From: CAWJLS01 sp963843755
GTDB taxonomy: Bacteria; Acidobacteriota; Thermoanaerobaculia; Multivoradales; DATKCC01
Direction of reading: 5' to 3'
Length of the DNA stretch: 64,000 bases
Assembly (NCBI GenBank): GCA_963843755.1
Contig: CAWJLS010000004.1
Coordinates: forward strand, 310,001-374,000
Below, piece by piece: positions 19,244 through 29,876 of the stretch (the stretch's first letter is position 1; every line of letters begins with the position of its first letter). Position numbers and translations under genes: made by a program. The notes under the pieces were generated by a model. It did not search any database and had not been told where the DNA came from. It was given only the letters and a program-made list of their open reading frames with translations.

Positions 19244-19306
19244 GGCGGGGTGGGATAGGGAGCGTCTGCCGGAGCGGGCCGGGAGGCCGGGCCTCCGGGA
19301 CGGCGA

Positions 19307-19577
19307 GCGAGCTGGACGGTTGGGGGATCTACGCTCGCCTCGGCTCGGAGCGCGCCGGACCCGGCGGGGTGCTCGGGCGATCTCGTGGGCGCGCTCCTCG
19401 ACGCCCTCCGGCACCGGCCTCCCGGCCCGCTCGTCTGCTTAGCGTTCGCCCTTTTGGCGCCCCGGACCACGAGATGGTGGGGAGAGGACTGCCTGAGCGA
19501 TCGATCTCCGCGCGGCGACGGTCGGGCGGGGTCGGGGAGTTGTCCGGGGGGATCCGGCGGATGATCGGGGTGGATTG
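19307..19577 (+). repeat. Dispersed intergenic repeat, copy A (in a 385-base gene-free stretch)
   Basis: The stretch 19244-19628 between convergent dut and a small minus-strand gene holds no convincing gene. From AGCTGGACGGTTGGGGG to GGTGGATTG it lines up with copy B at 20363-20632. Both have a 180-base left part ending in GGNGAGNAGACTG-like sequence, then exactly 85 bases to the end, with shared blocks GAGTTGTCCGGGGGGATCC and GGTGGATTG. Divergence is high, so this is an old duplication or repeat family. Confidence 0.5.
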
Positions 19578-19628
19578 CCGCCCGTCGAGCCGTCGCTCGG
19601 GGAGGAGGGCCAGGGGCTGCTGGCCCTC

Positions 19629-19844
19629 TCAGCTCTTCGGCTTCGACCCGAGCGCGAGGAACAGCTCGCGGACGATCTCTTTGAGCTCCGTCGTGTAGTC
19701 GCCGAGGGTCTGAACCGCCTGGTCGATCTCGTCGGGGCCGGGGGCGTGGAGGCTGGAGCGTCCGTGCCGGCGGATCTTGTAGGTCATCGAGTCGTCCAGG
19801 TACTGGAGGCGCTCGTAGGCTTCCTTGAATCGCTTGGGGTCCAT
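19629..19844 (-). CDS. Small helical protein of unknown function (71 aa)
   Basis: The protein has 71 residues, MDPKRFKEAYERL to LFLALGSKPKS. It is charged and alpha-helical, with conserved-looking text YLDDSMTYKIR and LGDYTTELKEIVREL. There is no signal or membrane segment. The frame is open far upstream, but the ATG at 19844 is preferred because GATAAT lies 9 bases before it. Regular amphipathic helices and normal composition, unlike shadow frames here, support a real gene. It follows the cytochrome c gene by 10 bases. I do not recognise a family. Confidence 0.65.
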   Translation of the reverse strand: MDPKRFKEAYERLQYLDDSMTYKIRRHGRSSLHAPGPDEIDQAVQTLGDYTTELKEIVRELFLALGSKPKS

Positions 19845-19853
19845 GGGACTCGG

Positions 19854-19859
19854 ATTATC
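19854..19859 (-). promoter_or_regulatory. -10-like GATAAT before the 71-aa gene
   Basis: On the minus strand GATAAT is followed by 9 bases and the ATG at 19844, with no Shine-Dalgarno sequence. It overlaps the last codons of the cytochrome c gene. The spacing matches other putative leaderless genes in this window. Confidence 0.35.
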
Positions 19860-20385
19860 TCTGATCGGGCGGCGCGGTCCCAGCCGGGGCCGCCGAGCCC
19901 GCCGCGCCCTCCGAGCCCTCCGAGGCCTGACCGGGCTCGCTCTCGGCCGCCGGCTCGGCGGTGGCCGTTGACGGAGCGCCGGGCGCGTTCGGCGCCTTCG
20001 GGCCGAACCGTTCCAGGGTGTAGGCGACCAGCTCGTCGATCTCGTGGGGCTCGAGCTTCTCCCGGAAGCCGGGCATGGCACCCTCGCCCTGGACGATCCG
20101 CTGGCGGATCGCCGTCCCGTCTCGGCTCTCGATCATGTCGGAGGTGAGCAGGTCGAGCTTGGGGTTGAGGCCGACGGTCCGCGGGTCGCCTGTGCCGTCG
20201 TCCCCGTGGCAGCGGGCGCAGAAGTAGTCGTAGCTGACCTGGGGGGTCAGCGGCCGCGGCGGCCCACAGGCCACGGCGCAGAGCGCGAGCCCGAGCAGGA
20301 CGGCCACGGCGAGGAGTCTGCCGGGAGCGTCCGGGAGGAAGGGTCTCGGAGGGGACGGCGGGAGAACTGGACGGCTGGGGGCCAA
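19855..20385 (-). CDS. Cytochrome c family lipoprotein
   Basis: A small monohaem cytochrome c. The haem site is FCARCHGDDGTGD and the likely axial Met is in GAMPGFREKLEPHEIDELVAY, the normal class I order. A hydrophobic signal LLAVAVLLGLALCAVACGPP carries a lipobox, so the protein is probably lipid-anchored in the periplasm. The C-terminal 45 residues are Ala/Glu/Pro rich. The frame is open to 20673, but the upstream part is low-complexity and lies in repeat copy B. The TTG at 20385 (176 residues) is offered as a start; the true start is uncertain. Confidence 0.75.
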   Translation of the reverse strand: MAPSRPVLPPSPPRPFLPDAPGRLLAVAVLLGLALCAVACGPPRPLTPQVSYDYFCARCHGDDGTGDPRTVGLNPKLDLLTSDMIESRDGTAIRQRIVQGEGAMPGFREKLEPHEIDELVAYTLERFGPKAPNAPGAPSTATAEPAAESEPGQASEGSEGAAGSAAPAGTAPPDQR

Positions 20386-20632
20386 ACTCCCGCCTCGTCG
20401 GCGTCCGCGTCGGCCCTTCCGGGCTGATCCGGCGACTTCGCGGACGCGGCCGCCGGCGCCCCTTGACGACCCTTCCTCCCGGACGTTCCTCCCGCGAACT
20501 GCTCGCCCCCTCGCCGCGGAGACCGAGCTGGTGGGAGAAGACTGGGCGGGGGCGCCCCCTTCTCCCCCTGGGGGAGAGAAGGGGGACGGGGGGTTGTAGG
20601 GGGGATCCACAGGACTTCTAGGTCGATTGGGG
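20363..20632 (+). repeat. Dispersed intergenic repeat, copy B, with central hairpin
   Basis: Copy B fills most of the 307-base gap 20386-20692. Its right part holds a hairpin (CCCCTTCTCCCCC against GGGGGAGAGAAGGGG, 20565-20585) followed by GGGGGGTTGTAGGGGGGATCC and AGGTCGATTGG. The same hairpin-plus-tail appears inverted at 51239-51330. It overlaps the uncertain start of the cytochrome c gene, so it may supply that gene's leader. Confidence 0.55.
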
Positions 20633-20692
20633 CGGCGTCGCCGTTGGTGAGGGCAGGCTCGATCCGTCGTCACGTACTCGGTGGCGCGGCCT

Positions 20693-21430
20693 CTACCTGT
20701 CTCGATGCACCGCCGTCGACGTCGCCTGGTCTCTCGGCCTGACCACGATCTCGTCGATGTTCACGTGCGACGGCCGGGTCGCCGCCCAGGCGATGCATTC
20801 GGCGACGTCCTCGCCGGTCAGCGGGGTCATGCCCCGGTAGACGCCGCGGGCGCGCTCCCGGTCGCCGGAGAAGCGGACGGTGGAGAACTCGGTGTCCGCC
20901 AGGCCGGGCGAGACCTCGGTCACCCGGATCGGCTCGCCCAGGAGCTCCAGGCGCAAGGTCTTGGTCAACGCGCGCACGGCGTGCTTGGCGGCGGTGTAGC
21001 CGGCGCCGCCGGGGTAGACCTCGAAGCCGGCGATCGAGCCGACGTTGACGATCTGGGAGTCGCCGGAGGCGCGCAGCGCCGGCAGCAGCGAGCGGGTCAT
21101 GCGCAGCACGCCCATGACGTTGAGCTCGAACATGGCGCGCCAGCGCTCCTCGACCGCCCGTTCGATCGGGTCGAGGCCGAAGGCGGCGCCGGCGTTGTTG
21201 ACCAGCAGGTCGACCCGGTCGATCCGCGCGACGAACTTGCGCACGCTCGCCGGGTCGGTCACGTCGAGGCTCTGGAACCGGGCGCCGAGCGGTCCGGCGA
21301 GGGCTTCCAGGCGTTCGACCCGGCGGGCGCCCAGGATGAGCTCGAAGCCTTCGCGGGCGAGGGCTTTGGCGGTGGCGGCGCCGATGCCGGCGCTGGCTCC
21401 GGTGATGACGGCGATCTTGGATTGAGTCAT
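20693..21430 (-). CDS. Short-chain dehydrogenase/reductase (YdfG-like)
   Basis: This 245-residue classical SDR has the NADP-binding motif TGASAGIGAATAKAL at residue 10, NNAG at about 88, catalytic Ser in VNVGSIAGFE and YTAAK at about 150. The sequence after the active site (VSPGLADTEF, RPSHVNIDEIVVRPRDQ) is like the serine/3-hydroxy-acid dehydrogenase YdfG. Substrate is not determined by sequence. It is a monocistronic-looking gene whose ATG lies 32 bases from the yqgE stop. TAAGAT lies 12 bases before the ATG. Confidence 0.9.
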   Translation of the reverse strand: MTQSKIAVITGASAGIGAATAKALAREGFELILGARRVERLEALAGPLGARFQSLDVTDPASVRKFVARIDRVDLLVNNAGAAFGLDPIERAVEERWRAMFELNVMGVLRMTRSLLPALRASGDSQIVNVGSIAGFEVYPGGAGYTAAKHAVRALTKTLRLELLGEPIRVTEVSPGLADTEFSTVRFSGDRERARGVYRGMTPLTGEDVAECIAWAATRPSHVNIDEIVVRPRDQATSTAVHRDR

Positions 21431-21462
21431 GGTCGACGGGGGATCTTAGCAGCCCTTCTTCC

Positions 21463-22101
21463 CTAATTGGCCTGGCGGTCGCCGCCGTCTTCTCCGCGTG
21501 TGCTCCAGGACGGCAGGGTCGCCGGATCGATGCCGACCGAGGCGAGGGCGGCCTCCCAGACGCCGTCCGGGTCGGGCGCGAACACCAGCTCGCCGCGCAC
21601 CGGGGCGATCAGCCAGTCGTCCCGCAGGATCTCCTGGACGAGCTGCCCGGCGCCCCAACCGGCGTAGCCGAGGAACAGGCGCAGGCCGCTCGGCGGGTGG
21701 AGGGCGAGCTTGCCCAGGTCGCTGACGTGGTGGGTCAGGGCGATGCCCGGGGCGCACTCGGCGGTCGCGTCCAGGTCGCCGACGCGGCTCTCTCCGGCGG
21801 TCGGGAAGAGGACGGTGCCGATCTGGGGCTGGACCGGACCGCCGAAGAAAGCCTGGGCCTCGGCGTCGCCGCCCCAGCCGATCTCGAGCCCTTCGAGCAC
21901 CTCGCCCAGGGTCAGCGCGGTCTTGCGGTTGAGGATCAGTCCGAAGCTGCCGTCCTCGTCCTGGTGGATGAGCAGGACGACGCTCTTGTGGAAGAACGGG
22001 TCGAGAACCTGCGGCATGGCGATCAGCAGGCTCGGGGCCCGGAGCTCGGAGTCGCTCCCGTCGGAGCGCTCGGGCGGATGGGCAGGATCGTAGAGGGGCA
22101 C
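21463..22101 (-). CDS. YqgE/AlgH family protein
   Basis: The 212-residue protein has the family hallmarks LLIAMPQVLDPFFHKSVVLL near the N-terminus, GLILNRKTALTLGEVL, FFGGPVQPQ and LFLGYAGWGAGQLVQEIL. The biochemical role of YqgE proteins is unknown; they are widespread and often near yqgF, which is absent here. The frame is open to 23592, but the GTG at 22101 is chosen since it gives normal length and has TATGAT 9 bases upstream. It is divergent from acnA. Confidence 0.9.
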   Translation of the reverse strand: MPLYDPAHPPERSDGSDSELRAPSLLIAMPQVLDPFFHKSVVLLIHQDEDGSFGLILNRKTALTLGEVLEGLEIGWGGDAEAQAFFGGPVQPQIGTVLFPTAGESRVGDLDATAECAPGIALTHHVSDLGKLALHPPSGLRLFLGYAGWGAGQLVQEILRDDWLIAPVRGELVFAPDPDGVWEAALASVGIDPATLPSWSTRGEDGGDRQAN

Positions 22102-22110
22102 CGCGTTCCG

Positions 22111-22116
22111 ATCATA
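22111..22116 (-). promoter_or_regulatory. -10 element TATGAT for a probably leaderless yqgE mRNA
   Basis: TATGAT on the minus strand is followed by 9 bases and the GTG at 22101. No ribosome binding site is present. It is located in the 135-base divergent gap with aconitase. Confidence 0.45.
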
Positions 22117-22236
22117 GCTCAGGCGGTGCCGCAGTGCGGTAAGGTAGATGCTGCCGCAGGCGTGTCCCCGGCCGGCGGTTCGACTCACCCGAACAGCCGT
22201 ATCTCCGAACGAGCTCTTTCTGGAAGCGAGCAAGCC

Positions 22237-25017
<2,781 letters not shown>

Positions 25018-25027
25018 GGTCGAGCAC

Positions 25028-25059
25028 GGGGCCGGCCGAGCGCCCGCGCGGCCGGCCCC
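25028..25059 (+). terminator. GC hairpin after acnA
   Basis: GGGGCCGGCC and GGCCGGCCCC form a perfect 10-base-pair stem around a 12-base loop, 10 bases after the acnA stop. It lacks a U-tract, so it may act as a Rho-assisted terminator or 3' stabiliser. Confidence 0.5.
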
Positions 25060-25144
25060 GCCGCTGGACACCCCGCGGGCACCATCCGTAGACAGTCCAG
25101 AGGGGCACCCCCGCCCCGCTCCGATCCACTCCGCCCGGCTCCAC

Positions 25145-25197
25145 GGGAGGGGATCGAGGGGTTGAGGGGGCGATCCAGGGGAGTCGGGGCGATCCAG
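25145..25197 (+). repeat. Partial repeat resembling the tail of copies A/B (copy C)
   Basis: The text GAGGGGTTGAGGGGGCGATCC followed by AGGGGAGTCGGGGCGATCC resembles the tail of the repeat at 20587-20629. It lies in the 200-base gap before a kinase gene. Similarity is limited to about 50 bases and is weak. Confidence 0.3.
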
Positions 25198-25217
25198 AGG
25201 ATCAGGACGATGCGGGC

Positions 25218-28163
25218 GTGATCGATCTCAAAGATAGACGCGTGGCCATGAGGCTATCGGCCGGAGCCGAGCTCGGCCCCTACCGTGTCGTCTCGTTGCT
25301 CGGTGCCGGCGGGATGGGGGAGGTCTACGAGGCCGTCGACAGCCGCCTCGACCGTCCGGTGGCGGTCAAGATCCTCCCCGGCCACCTGGCGGCCGACCCC
25401 CGCCTGGTCGCGCGGTTCGAGCGCGAGGCCCGCGCCGTCTCCCGCCTCTCCCATCCGAACGTCTGCACCCTCCACGACGTGGGCGAGGCGCAGGTCGACG
25501 GCGACACGGTCCACTACCTGGTGCTGGAGCTCGTGGCCGGCGAAACCCTGGAGGAGGTACTCGCCGGCGGCAGGCTGGGGGCCATGGGCTCGGCCGGCGC
25601 CATGGAGGTCGAGTGGGTCGCCGGCGTCGCGGCCCAGGTCGCCGCGGCGCTCGAGGCCGCCCACGCCCGCGGGATCGCCCATCGGGACCTGAAGCCGGCC
25701 AACGTCAAGGTGGCGCCCGACGGCCGGGTCAAGGTGCTCGACTTCGGCCTGGCCAAGGCGCTCGGCGCGGCCACCGAGGATCTGCCGACCCTGGGGTTCG
25801 AGGCGCTCCCTACCCGGACCCTGGCCGACACCGGCGGTGGCCGGGTGATCGGCACGGCCGGCTACATGAGCCCGGAGCAGGTCCGCGGCCTGCCGGCCGA
25901 CCACCGGGCCGACATCTGGGCCTTCGGCGTGCTGCTGTTCGAGATGCTCGCCGGCCGGCGGCCGTTCCCCGGCTCGACGATCTCCGAAGCCCTGGTCGCG
26001 GTGCTGACCGAGCGTCCCGACTGGAGCGCGCTGCCCGACCGCACGCCGGCGTCGCTCCGCCGCCTGCTCGCCCGTTGCCTGGAGCCCGACCCGACCCAGC
26101 GGCTCCAGGCGATCGGCGAGGCGCGCATCGTCCTCGATCGTTGCCGCACCGCGTCGAGCGCGGTGCCGGCCCACCCGGACGACGAGCCGGGGGGCGGCTT
26201 CTCGTGGAAGCTGCTGGCGCCCTGGGCGGTGGCCGGGATGCTCGCCGTGGCGCTGCTCGGCATGCTCTCGGCGCGGGTGACCGAGAGCGCGGAGCGCCGG
26301 CCGCTCCGGGTGCCGATCGACCTGGCCCCGGGCGAGACCGTGGTCGCCGGCGGGGCAGGCGGCCCGGCGTTCGCCCTGTCCCGCGACGGTTCGCGGGTCG
26401 TCTACGTGGTCGGCTCCGGTCCGGAGACCCACCTCGCCCTGCGGCCGCTGGACCGGATCGAGCCGCTGGACCTGCCCGGCACCGGCGGCGCCGCCGGGCC
26501 GTTCTTCTCGCCCGACGGCACTCGGGTCGGCTTCTTCGCCCATGGGGAGCTGCGCACCGTCGCCCTGGCGGGCGGCGTCCCGCGGACGATCGCGCCGGCG
26601 CCCCGCGGACGGGGCGGTGCGTGGGGGCCGGACGGGACGATCGTCTTCGCGCCGGCCGGAGCGGGCGCGCTGTTCGAGGTGCCGGCCGACGGCGGCGAGC
26701 CGAAGCCGCTGACCGAGCTCGCGGACGGCGAGCGCTCCCACCGCTGGCCGTCCTTCCTGCCGGACGGCCGTCACGTCCTGTTCGTCGACCAGCGGGGCAC
26801 CCAGGACTACGGCGCGGCGGCCATCGAAGTGGTGGATCTCGAGACCGGCGAGCGCTCCCGGCTGATCGACGGCGGCACCTGGCCGCTCTACCTGGCCACT
26901 CGACCCGGGCCGGAGCACCTCGCCTTCGTCCGCGACGGCACGCTTCTCGTGGTGCCGTTCGACGCCTCCTCGCTCGAGGTGACCGGTACGCCGGAGCCGG
27001 TGCTGGAGCGGGTGGCGTCGAGCGAGCGGGCGTTCGGCGGCAGCGGCAGCGCCCAGGTCGCGGTCTCCGAGACCGGCACGCTGCTCTACCGCTCGGCGCC
27101 GCCCCAGGCCGGTCCACGGACCGTGGTCGAGCGGACGCCGGACGGCGAGACGACGACCCTCCTGGCCGAGCCCCGGGCCTACCGGTTCCCCCGCCTCGCC
27201 CCCGATGGCCGGCGGCACGCCCTGGTGTTCGACGGCGCCGTCTGGGTGCTCGATCCGTCCAGCGGAGGCCTGAGCCGCCTGACCTTCGACGACGAACGGG
27301 TCCTCGGGTTCCCGGTCTGGACGCCCGACGGCTCAGGCGTCGCCTACGCCGCCACCGGCTGGCCCGGCGCGCCCGGCGGGTCCGATCCCGTGTCCGGAGG
27401 CGCGCGCCAGATGGGCGAGGTGGACGTCTACGTGCGGCGCACCGACGGCACCGCCGAGGCGCGGCGGCTGACGGCGGCGCCCGGGACCGAGCTGCCGGTC
27501 GCGTTCAGCCCGGACGGGCACCGCCTGCTCTACCTGGCGGCGGGCGACGGCACCGGCTGGGACATCCGCAGCGTCCAGCTCGACGGCGCGACGCCGCTCG
27601 ACGCCACCCCCGGCGCCTCGAGCGACCTGGTCGCCACGCCGGGCGACGACCTCTACCCGGCGATTTCGCCGGACGGGAAGTGGCTCGCCTACATGTCGAA
27701 CGAGACGGGGCGCTACGAGGTCTACGTCCGCCCGTTCCCGGATGGGACCGGGCGCTGGCAGGTGTCGGTCGAAGGCGGCGGCTTCCCGCGCTGGACCCGC
27801 AACGGGCGGGAGCTGGTCTTCCGCACCGGCGACCTCGACGACGGCTCGGGGCTCGCGCCGCGCCGGGGCACCTGGTCGGCCGTGGACGTGACCGCCGACG
27901 GCGACTCGATCCGGGCCGGCAAGCCGCGCGAGGTGCTCGCCGGCTCCTTCGCCGCGCTCTTCCCGTTCGCCAGCTTCGACGTCGCCCGGGACGAGGAGCG
28001 CTGGGTCCTGCTCCGCCCCGAGGAGCCGGCGGCGCCCGGGGCGGGGCACGTCCATCAGGCGGCGGTCCACCTGGTGCTCGATTGGTTCGACGACGTGGCC
28101 CGCGCCGACGGCGGCGCGGCGGACGCCCCCGCCGGCGCCCGGTCGCCGCGGCCCAACGAATGA
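25218..28163 (+). CDS. Membrane serine/threonine kinase with extracytoplasmic beta-propeller
   Basis: This 981-residue protein starts with a complete Hanks-type kinase: glycine loop GAGGMGEVYEAVD, VAVKILP, catalytic HRDLKPANVKV, DFGLAK and GTAGYMSPEQVRG, spanning about residues 20-300. One membrane span (LLAPWAVAGMLAVALLGML, about 335) links it to a long C-terminal part made of TolB/PD40-type repeats (SPDGTRVGFFAHG, SPDGHRLLYLAAG, SPDGKWLAYMSNETGRYEVY). The propeller would face the periplasm as a sensor. The GTG at 25218 is taken as the start; an ATG at 25248 is possible. No partner substrate gene adjoins it. Confidence 0.93.
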   Translation: MIDLKDRRVAMRLSAGAELGPYRVVSLLGAGGMGEVYEAVDSRLDRPVAVKILPGHLAADPRLVARFEREARAVSRLSHPNVCTLHDVGEAQVDGDTVHYLVLELVAGETLEEVLAGGRLGAMGSAGAMEVEWVAGVAAQVAAALEAAHARGIAHRDLKPANVKVAPDGRVKVLDFGLAKALGAATEDLPTLGFEALPTRTLADTGGGRVIGTAGYMSPEQVRGLPADHRADIWAFGVLLFEMLAGRRPFPGSTISEALVAVLTERPDWSALPDRTPASLRRLLARCLEPDPTQRLQAIGEARIVLDRCRTASSAVPAHPDDEPGGGFSWKLLAPWAVAGMLAVALLGMLSARVTESAERRPLRVPIDLAPGETVVAGGAGGPAFALSRDGSRVVYVVGSGPETHLALRPLDRIEPLDLPGTGGAAGPFFSPDGTRVGFFAHGELRTVALAGGVPRTIAPAPRGRGGAWGPDGTIVFAPAGAGALFEVPADGGEPKPLTELADGERSHRWPSFLPDGRHVLFVDQRGTQDYGAAAIEVVDLETGERSRLIDGGTWPLYLATRPGPEHLAFVRDGTLLVVPFDASSLEVTGTPEPVLERVASSERAFGGSGSAQVAVSETGTLLYRSAPPQAGPRTVVERTPDGETTTLLAEPRAYRFPRLAPDGRRHALVFDGAVWVLDPSSGGLSRLTFDDERVLGFPVWTPDGSGVAYAATGWPGAPGGSDPVSGGARQMGEVDVYVRRTDGTAEARRLTAAPGTELPVAFSPDGHRLLYLAAGDGTGWDIRSVQLDGATPLDATPGASSDLVATPGDDLYPAISPDGKWLAYMSNETGRYEVYVRPFPDGTGRWQVSVEGGGFPRWTRNGRELVFRTGDLDDGSGLAPRRGTWSAVDVTADGDSIRAGKPREVLAGSFAALFPFASFDVARDEERWVLLRPEEPAAPGAGHVHQAAVHLVLDWFDDVARADGGAADAPAGARSPRPNE

Positions 28164-28246
28164 CAGCGAACGAGTGACGGACCGGGAGCCGTGGTGGAGC
28201 GTGCGGCCGGGCGGTTCGGTGGCTGAAAGGGGCGCAAGCGAGACGG

Positions 28247-28282
28247 AAAAAACCCCGCGCCGTGGAGGGATACGGCGCGGGG
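28247..28282 (-). terminator. Rho-independent terminator on the minus strand
   Basis: On the minus strand CCCCGCGCCGT and ACGGCGCGGGG make a perfect 11-base-pair stem with an 8-base loop, followed by TTTTTT and CC. The U-tract exists only for minus-strand transcription, yet both neighbouring genes are on the plus strand. It therefore ends a minus-strand transcript starting in the gap. Confidence 0.8.
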
Positions 28283-28370
28283 GGAGGAGAGGGAGCTTGA
28301 AGGAGATTGGCGGGGTTGCCGCCCCGCTCGTGCGGGCCAACTCCCTGCGAGCCCGCCACATCGAGTACAA
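28283..28370 (-). ncRNA. Candidate small structured RNA upstream of the terminator
   Basis: The minus strand between the epimerase start and the terminator at 28247 can fold: GGAG and TTGG (near 28332) pair with CCAA and CTCC (near 28300), enclosing GCGGGG-CGGCAA-CCCCGC. The segment has no convincing protein. A structured segment followed at once by a strong terminator is the layout of a short RNA gene. The 5' end is unknown, and the family was not recognised. Confidence 0.35.
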
Positions 28371-28426
28371 CAGTTGACAGCCGGGTGGTGATTCCGGTAG
28401 GGATCGCGGCCGGCCGCGGCGAGCGG

Positions 28427-28432
28427 TATCCT
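28427..28432 (+). promoter_or_regulatory. -10-like TATCCT before the epimerase gene
   Basis: TATCCT ends 7 bases before the ATG at 28440 with no ribosome binding site between, suggesting a leaderless transcript. A TTGACA at 28374-28379 is too far upstream to be its -35 box. Confidence 0.3.
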
Positions 28433-28439
28433 CTCTCCC

Positions 28440-29426
28440 ATGCGGATCTTCCTCACAGGCGCCACCGGCTACCTGGGCACGGTGGTCACGCGCCGGCTGG
28501 TGGCGGACGGCCACGAGCTGCGGGCCCTGGTGCGGGCGACCAGCGACACCGGCGGGCTCGAGGCGCTCGGCGCCGCCACCTTCGTCGGCGACGTCACCGA
28601 CCGCTACTCCATGCGCGAGGCGATGTCCGGGTGCGACTGGGTCGTCCACATGGCCGCCGAGCTGTCGCCGACCGCGCCGCTCGAGCGCATGCGCGCGATC
28701 AACGTCCAGGGGAGCGAGAACGTCGCGTCGCTGGCGTACAAGCTCGGGGTCGGCGCGCTGCTCTCGGTCTCCTCGATCGCCTATTTCGGCGGCAGCCCGC
28801 CCGACGGACGGCCGGGGACCGAGGAGACGCCCCCCCAGCAGCCGTTCCCGACCGCCTACAGCCTGACCAAGCACGAGGGGGAGCGGGCGATCCGCGCCTG
28901 GGCCGGCCAGGGGCTGCGGGTGGTCACCGTCTACCCGAGCCTGATCTACGGCCCGCCGGGCAAGAAGCAGGGCGCCAACTGGCTGCTCCGGGCGCTGCTC
29001 AAGGAACGGTTCCCGGCCCTGGTCGGCGCCGACCGGCGGACGAGCTGGGTCTTCGTCGAGGACGTGGCGGAGGCGATGGTCCGGATCATGGAGCGGCTCG
29101 GGTCCGCCATCGAGCCGGGGAGCGACTACCTCCTGGCCGGCGATGTGGCGAGCGTCCGCGAGCTGGCCGACCGGGTGGCGGCCCTCGGCGGGGTCCGGCC
29201 GCCCCGGTGGAACGTGCCGCTCGGCCTCGCGCGCTTCGCCACCCGGGCGAGCGCGCCGCTGTTTCGCCTCGTGGGCAAGCGGGCGCCGTTGCCGCCCGAG
29301 CAGCTCGACAGCCTGGCGCGCCACTGGTACTTCGACGACGCCCGGGCGCGGACCGCGCTCGACTGGGCGCCCCGCTCGCTCGACGTGGGCCTGCCCCCGA
29401 CGGTGGAATACATCCTGAGCCGCTGA
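28440..29426 (+). CDS. Extended SDR / NAD-dependent epimerase-dehydratase family protein
   Basis: The 328-residue protein has an N-terminal Rossmann motif TGATGYLGTVV at residue 7, a VVHMAAE block, SVSSIAYFGG and the catalytic Y-x3-K in AYSLTKHEGE near residue 140. The pattern (LVRATSDTGGLEALGAATFVG) is that of dihydroflavonol-reductase-like or 3-beta-HSD-like extended SDRs that act on varied substrates. Substrate is unknown. It precedes queD by 18 bases, possibly in one transcript, but no link to queuosine synthesis is evident. Confidence 0.85.
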   Translation: MRIFLTGATGYLGTVVTRRLVADGHELRALVRATSDTGGLEALGAATFVGDVTDRYSMREAMSGCDWVVHMAAELSPTAPLERMRAINVQGSENVASLAYKLGVGALLSVSSIAYFGGSPPDGRPGTEETPPQQPFPTAYSLTKHEGERAIRAWAGQGLRVVTVYPSLIYGPPGKKQGANWLLRALLKERFPALVGADRRTSWVFVEDVAEAMVRIMERLGSAIEPGSDYLLAGDVASVRELADRVAALGGVRPPRWNVPLGLARFATRASAPLFRLVGKRAPLPPEQLDSLARHWYFDDARARTALDWAPRSLDVGLPPTVEYILSR

Positions 29427-29444
29427 GGGTTCCAGCGAGGCGAC

Positions 29445-29876
29445 ATGGCTCCGAAATTCACCATCTTCAAAGACTTCCAGATCTCCGCGGCGCACGCGAT
29501 CCGCGGCCACACCCGCGGCTGCCAGAACCTCCACGGTCACAACTACCGGGTGCGGGTCTGCGCCACCGCCCGCGAGCTCGACGAGCTCGGCATGGTGCTC
29601 GACTTCGCCGACCTGAAGGCGGTGGTCTCCGAGGTGGTCGGCCCGTTCGACCACCAGGTGATCAACGACATCGCGCCGTTCGACGAGCGCAACACCACGG
29701 CGGAGCTGATCTCCCAGTGGGTCTACCGCGAGGCCTCCCGCCGCCTGGCCGCCCTCGGCGGCCTCGCGCCTCGCGTCCGGGTGACCCGGGTCGAGGTCTG
29801 GGAGACGCCGACCTCGTGCGCGATCTACGAGGAGGATGAAGCGGGCGAGGAGGACGGAGCTGGCCAGGACTACTGA
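29445..29876 (+). CDS. queD: 6-carboxytetrahydropterin synthase
   Basis: QueD makes 6-carboxy-5,6,7,8-tetrahydropterin from dihydroneopterin triphosphate on the way to queuosine. The 143 residues contain the zinc-binding histidines (SAAHAIRGH, then CQNLHGHNYRVRV with the catalytic Cys), LDFADLKAVV, the charge-relay PFDHQVIND and the C-terminal VWETPTSCAIY. The length fits the bacterial family. It overlaps queE by 41 bases in a different frame. Confidence 0.93.
   Translation: MAPKFTIFKDFQISAAHAIRGHTRGCQNLHGHNYRVRVCATARELDELGMVLDFADLKAVVSEVVGPFDHQVINDIAPFDERNTTAELISQWVYREASRRLAALGGLAPRVRVTRVEVWETPTSCAIYEEDEAGEEDGAGQDY

Noticed and set aside
19171..19698. Plus-strand open frame after dut
   Set aside because: Composition is Arg/Gly/Ser-rich without a domain or ribosome binding site. 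It covers the repeat element and part of the small minus-strand gene.
25028..25059. Perfect GC hairpin after acnA considered as an intrinsic terminator
   Set aside because: No U-tract follows the stem on either strand, so a true intrinsic terminator is not claimed. It is listed only as a terminator-like hairpin.
28374..28379. TTGACA box considered as -35 of the epimerase gene
   Set aside because: At 17 or 18 bases downstream there is only GTAGGG or TAGGGA, which is too poor a -10. The TATCCT near the start codon is 47 bases away.
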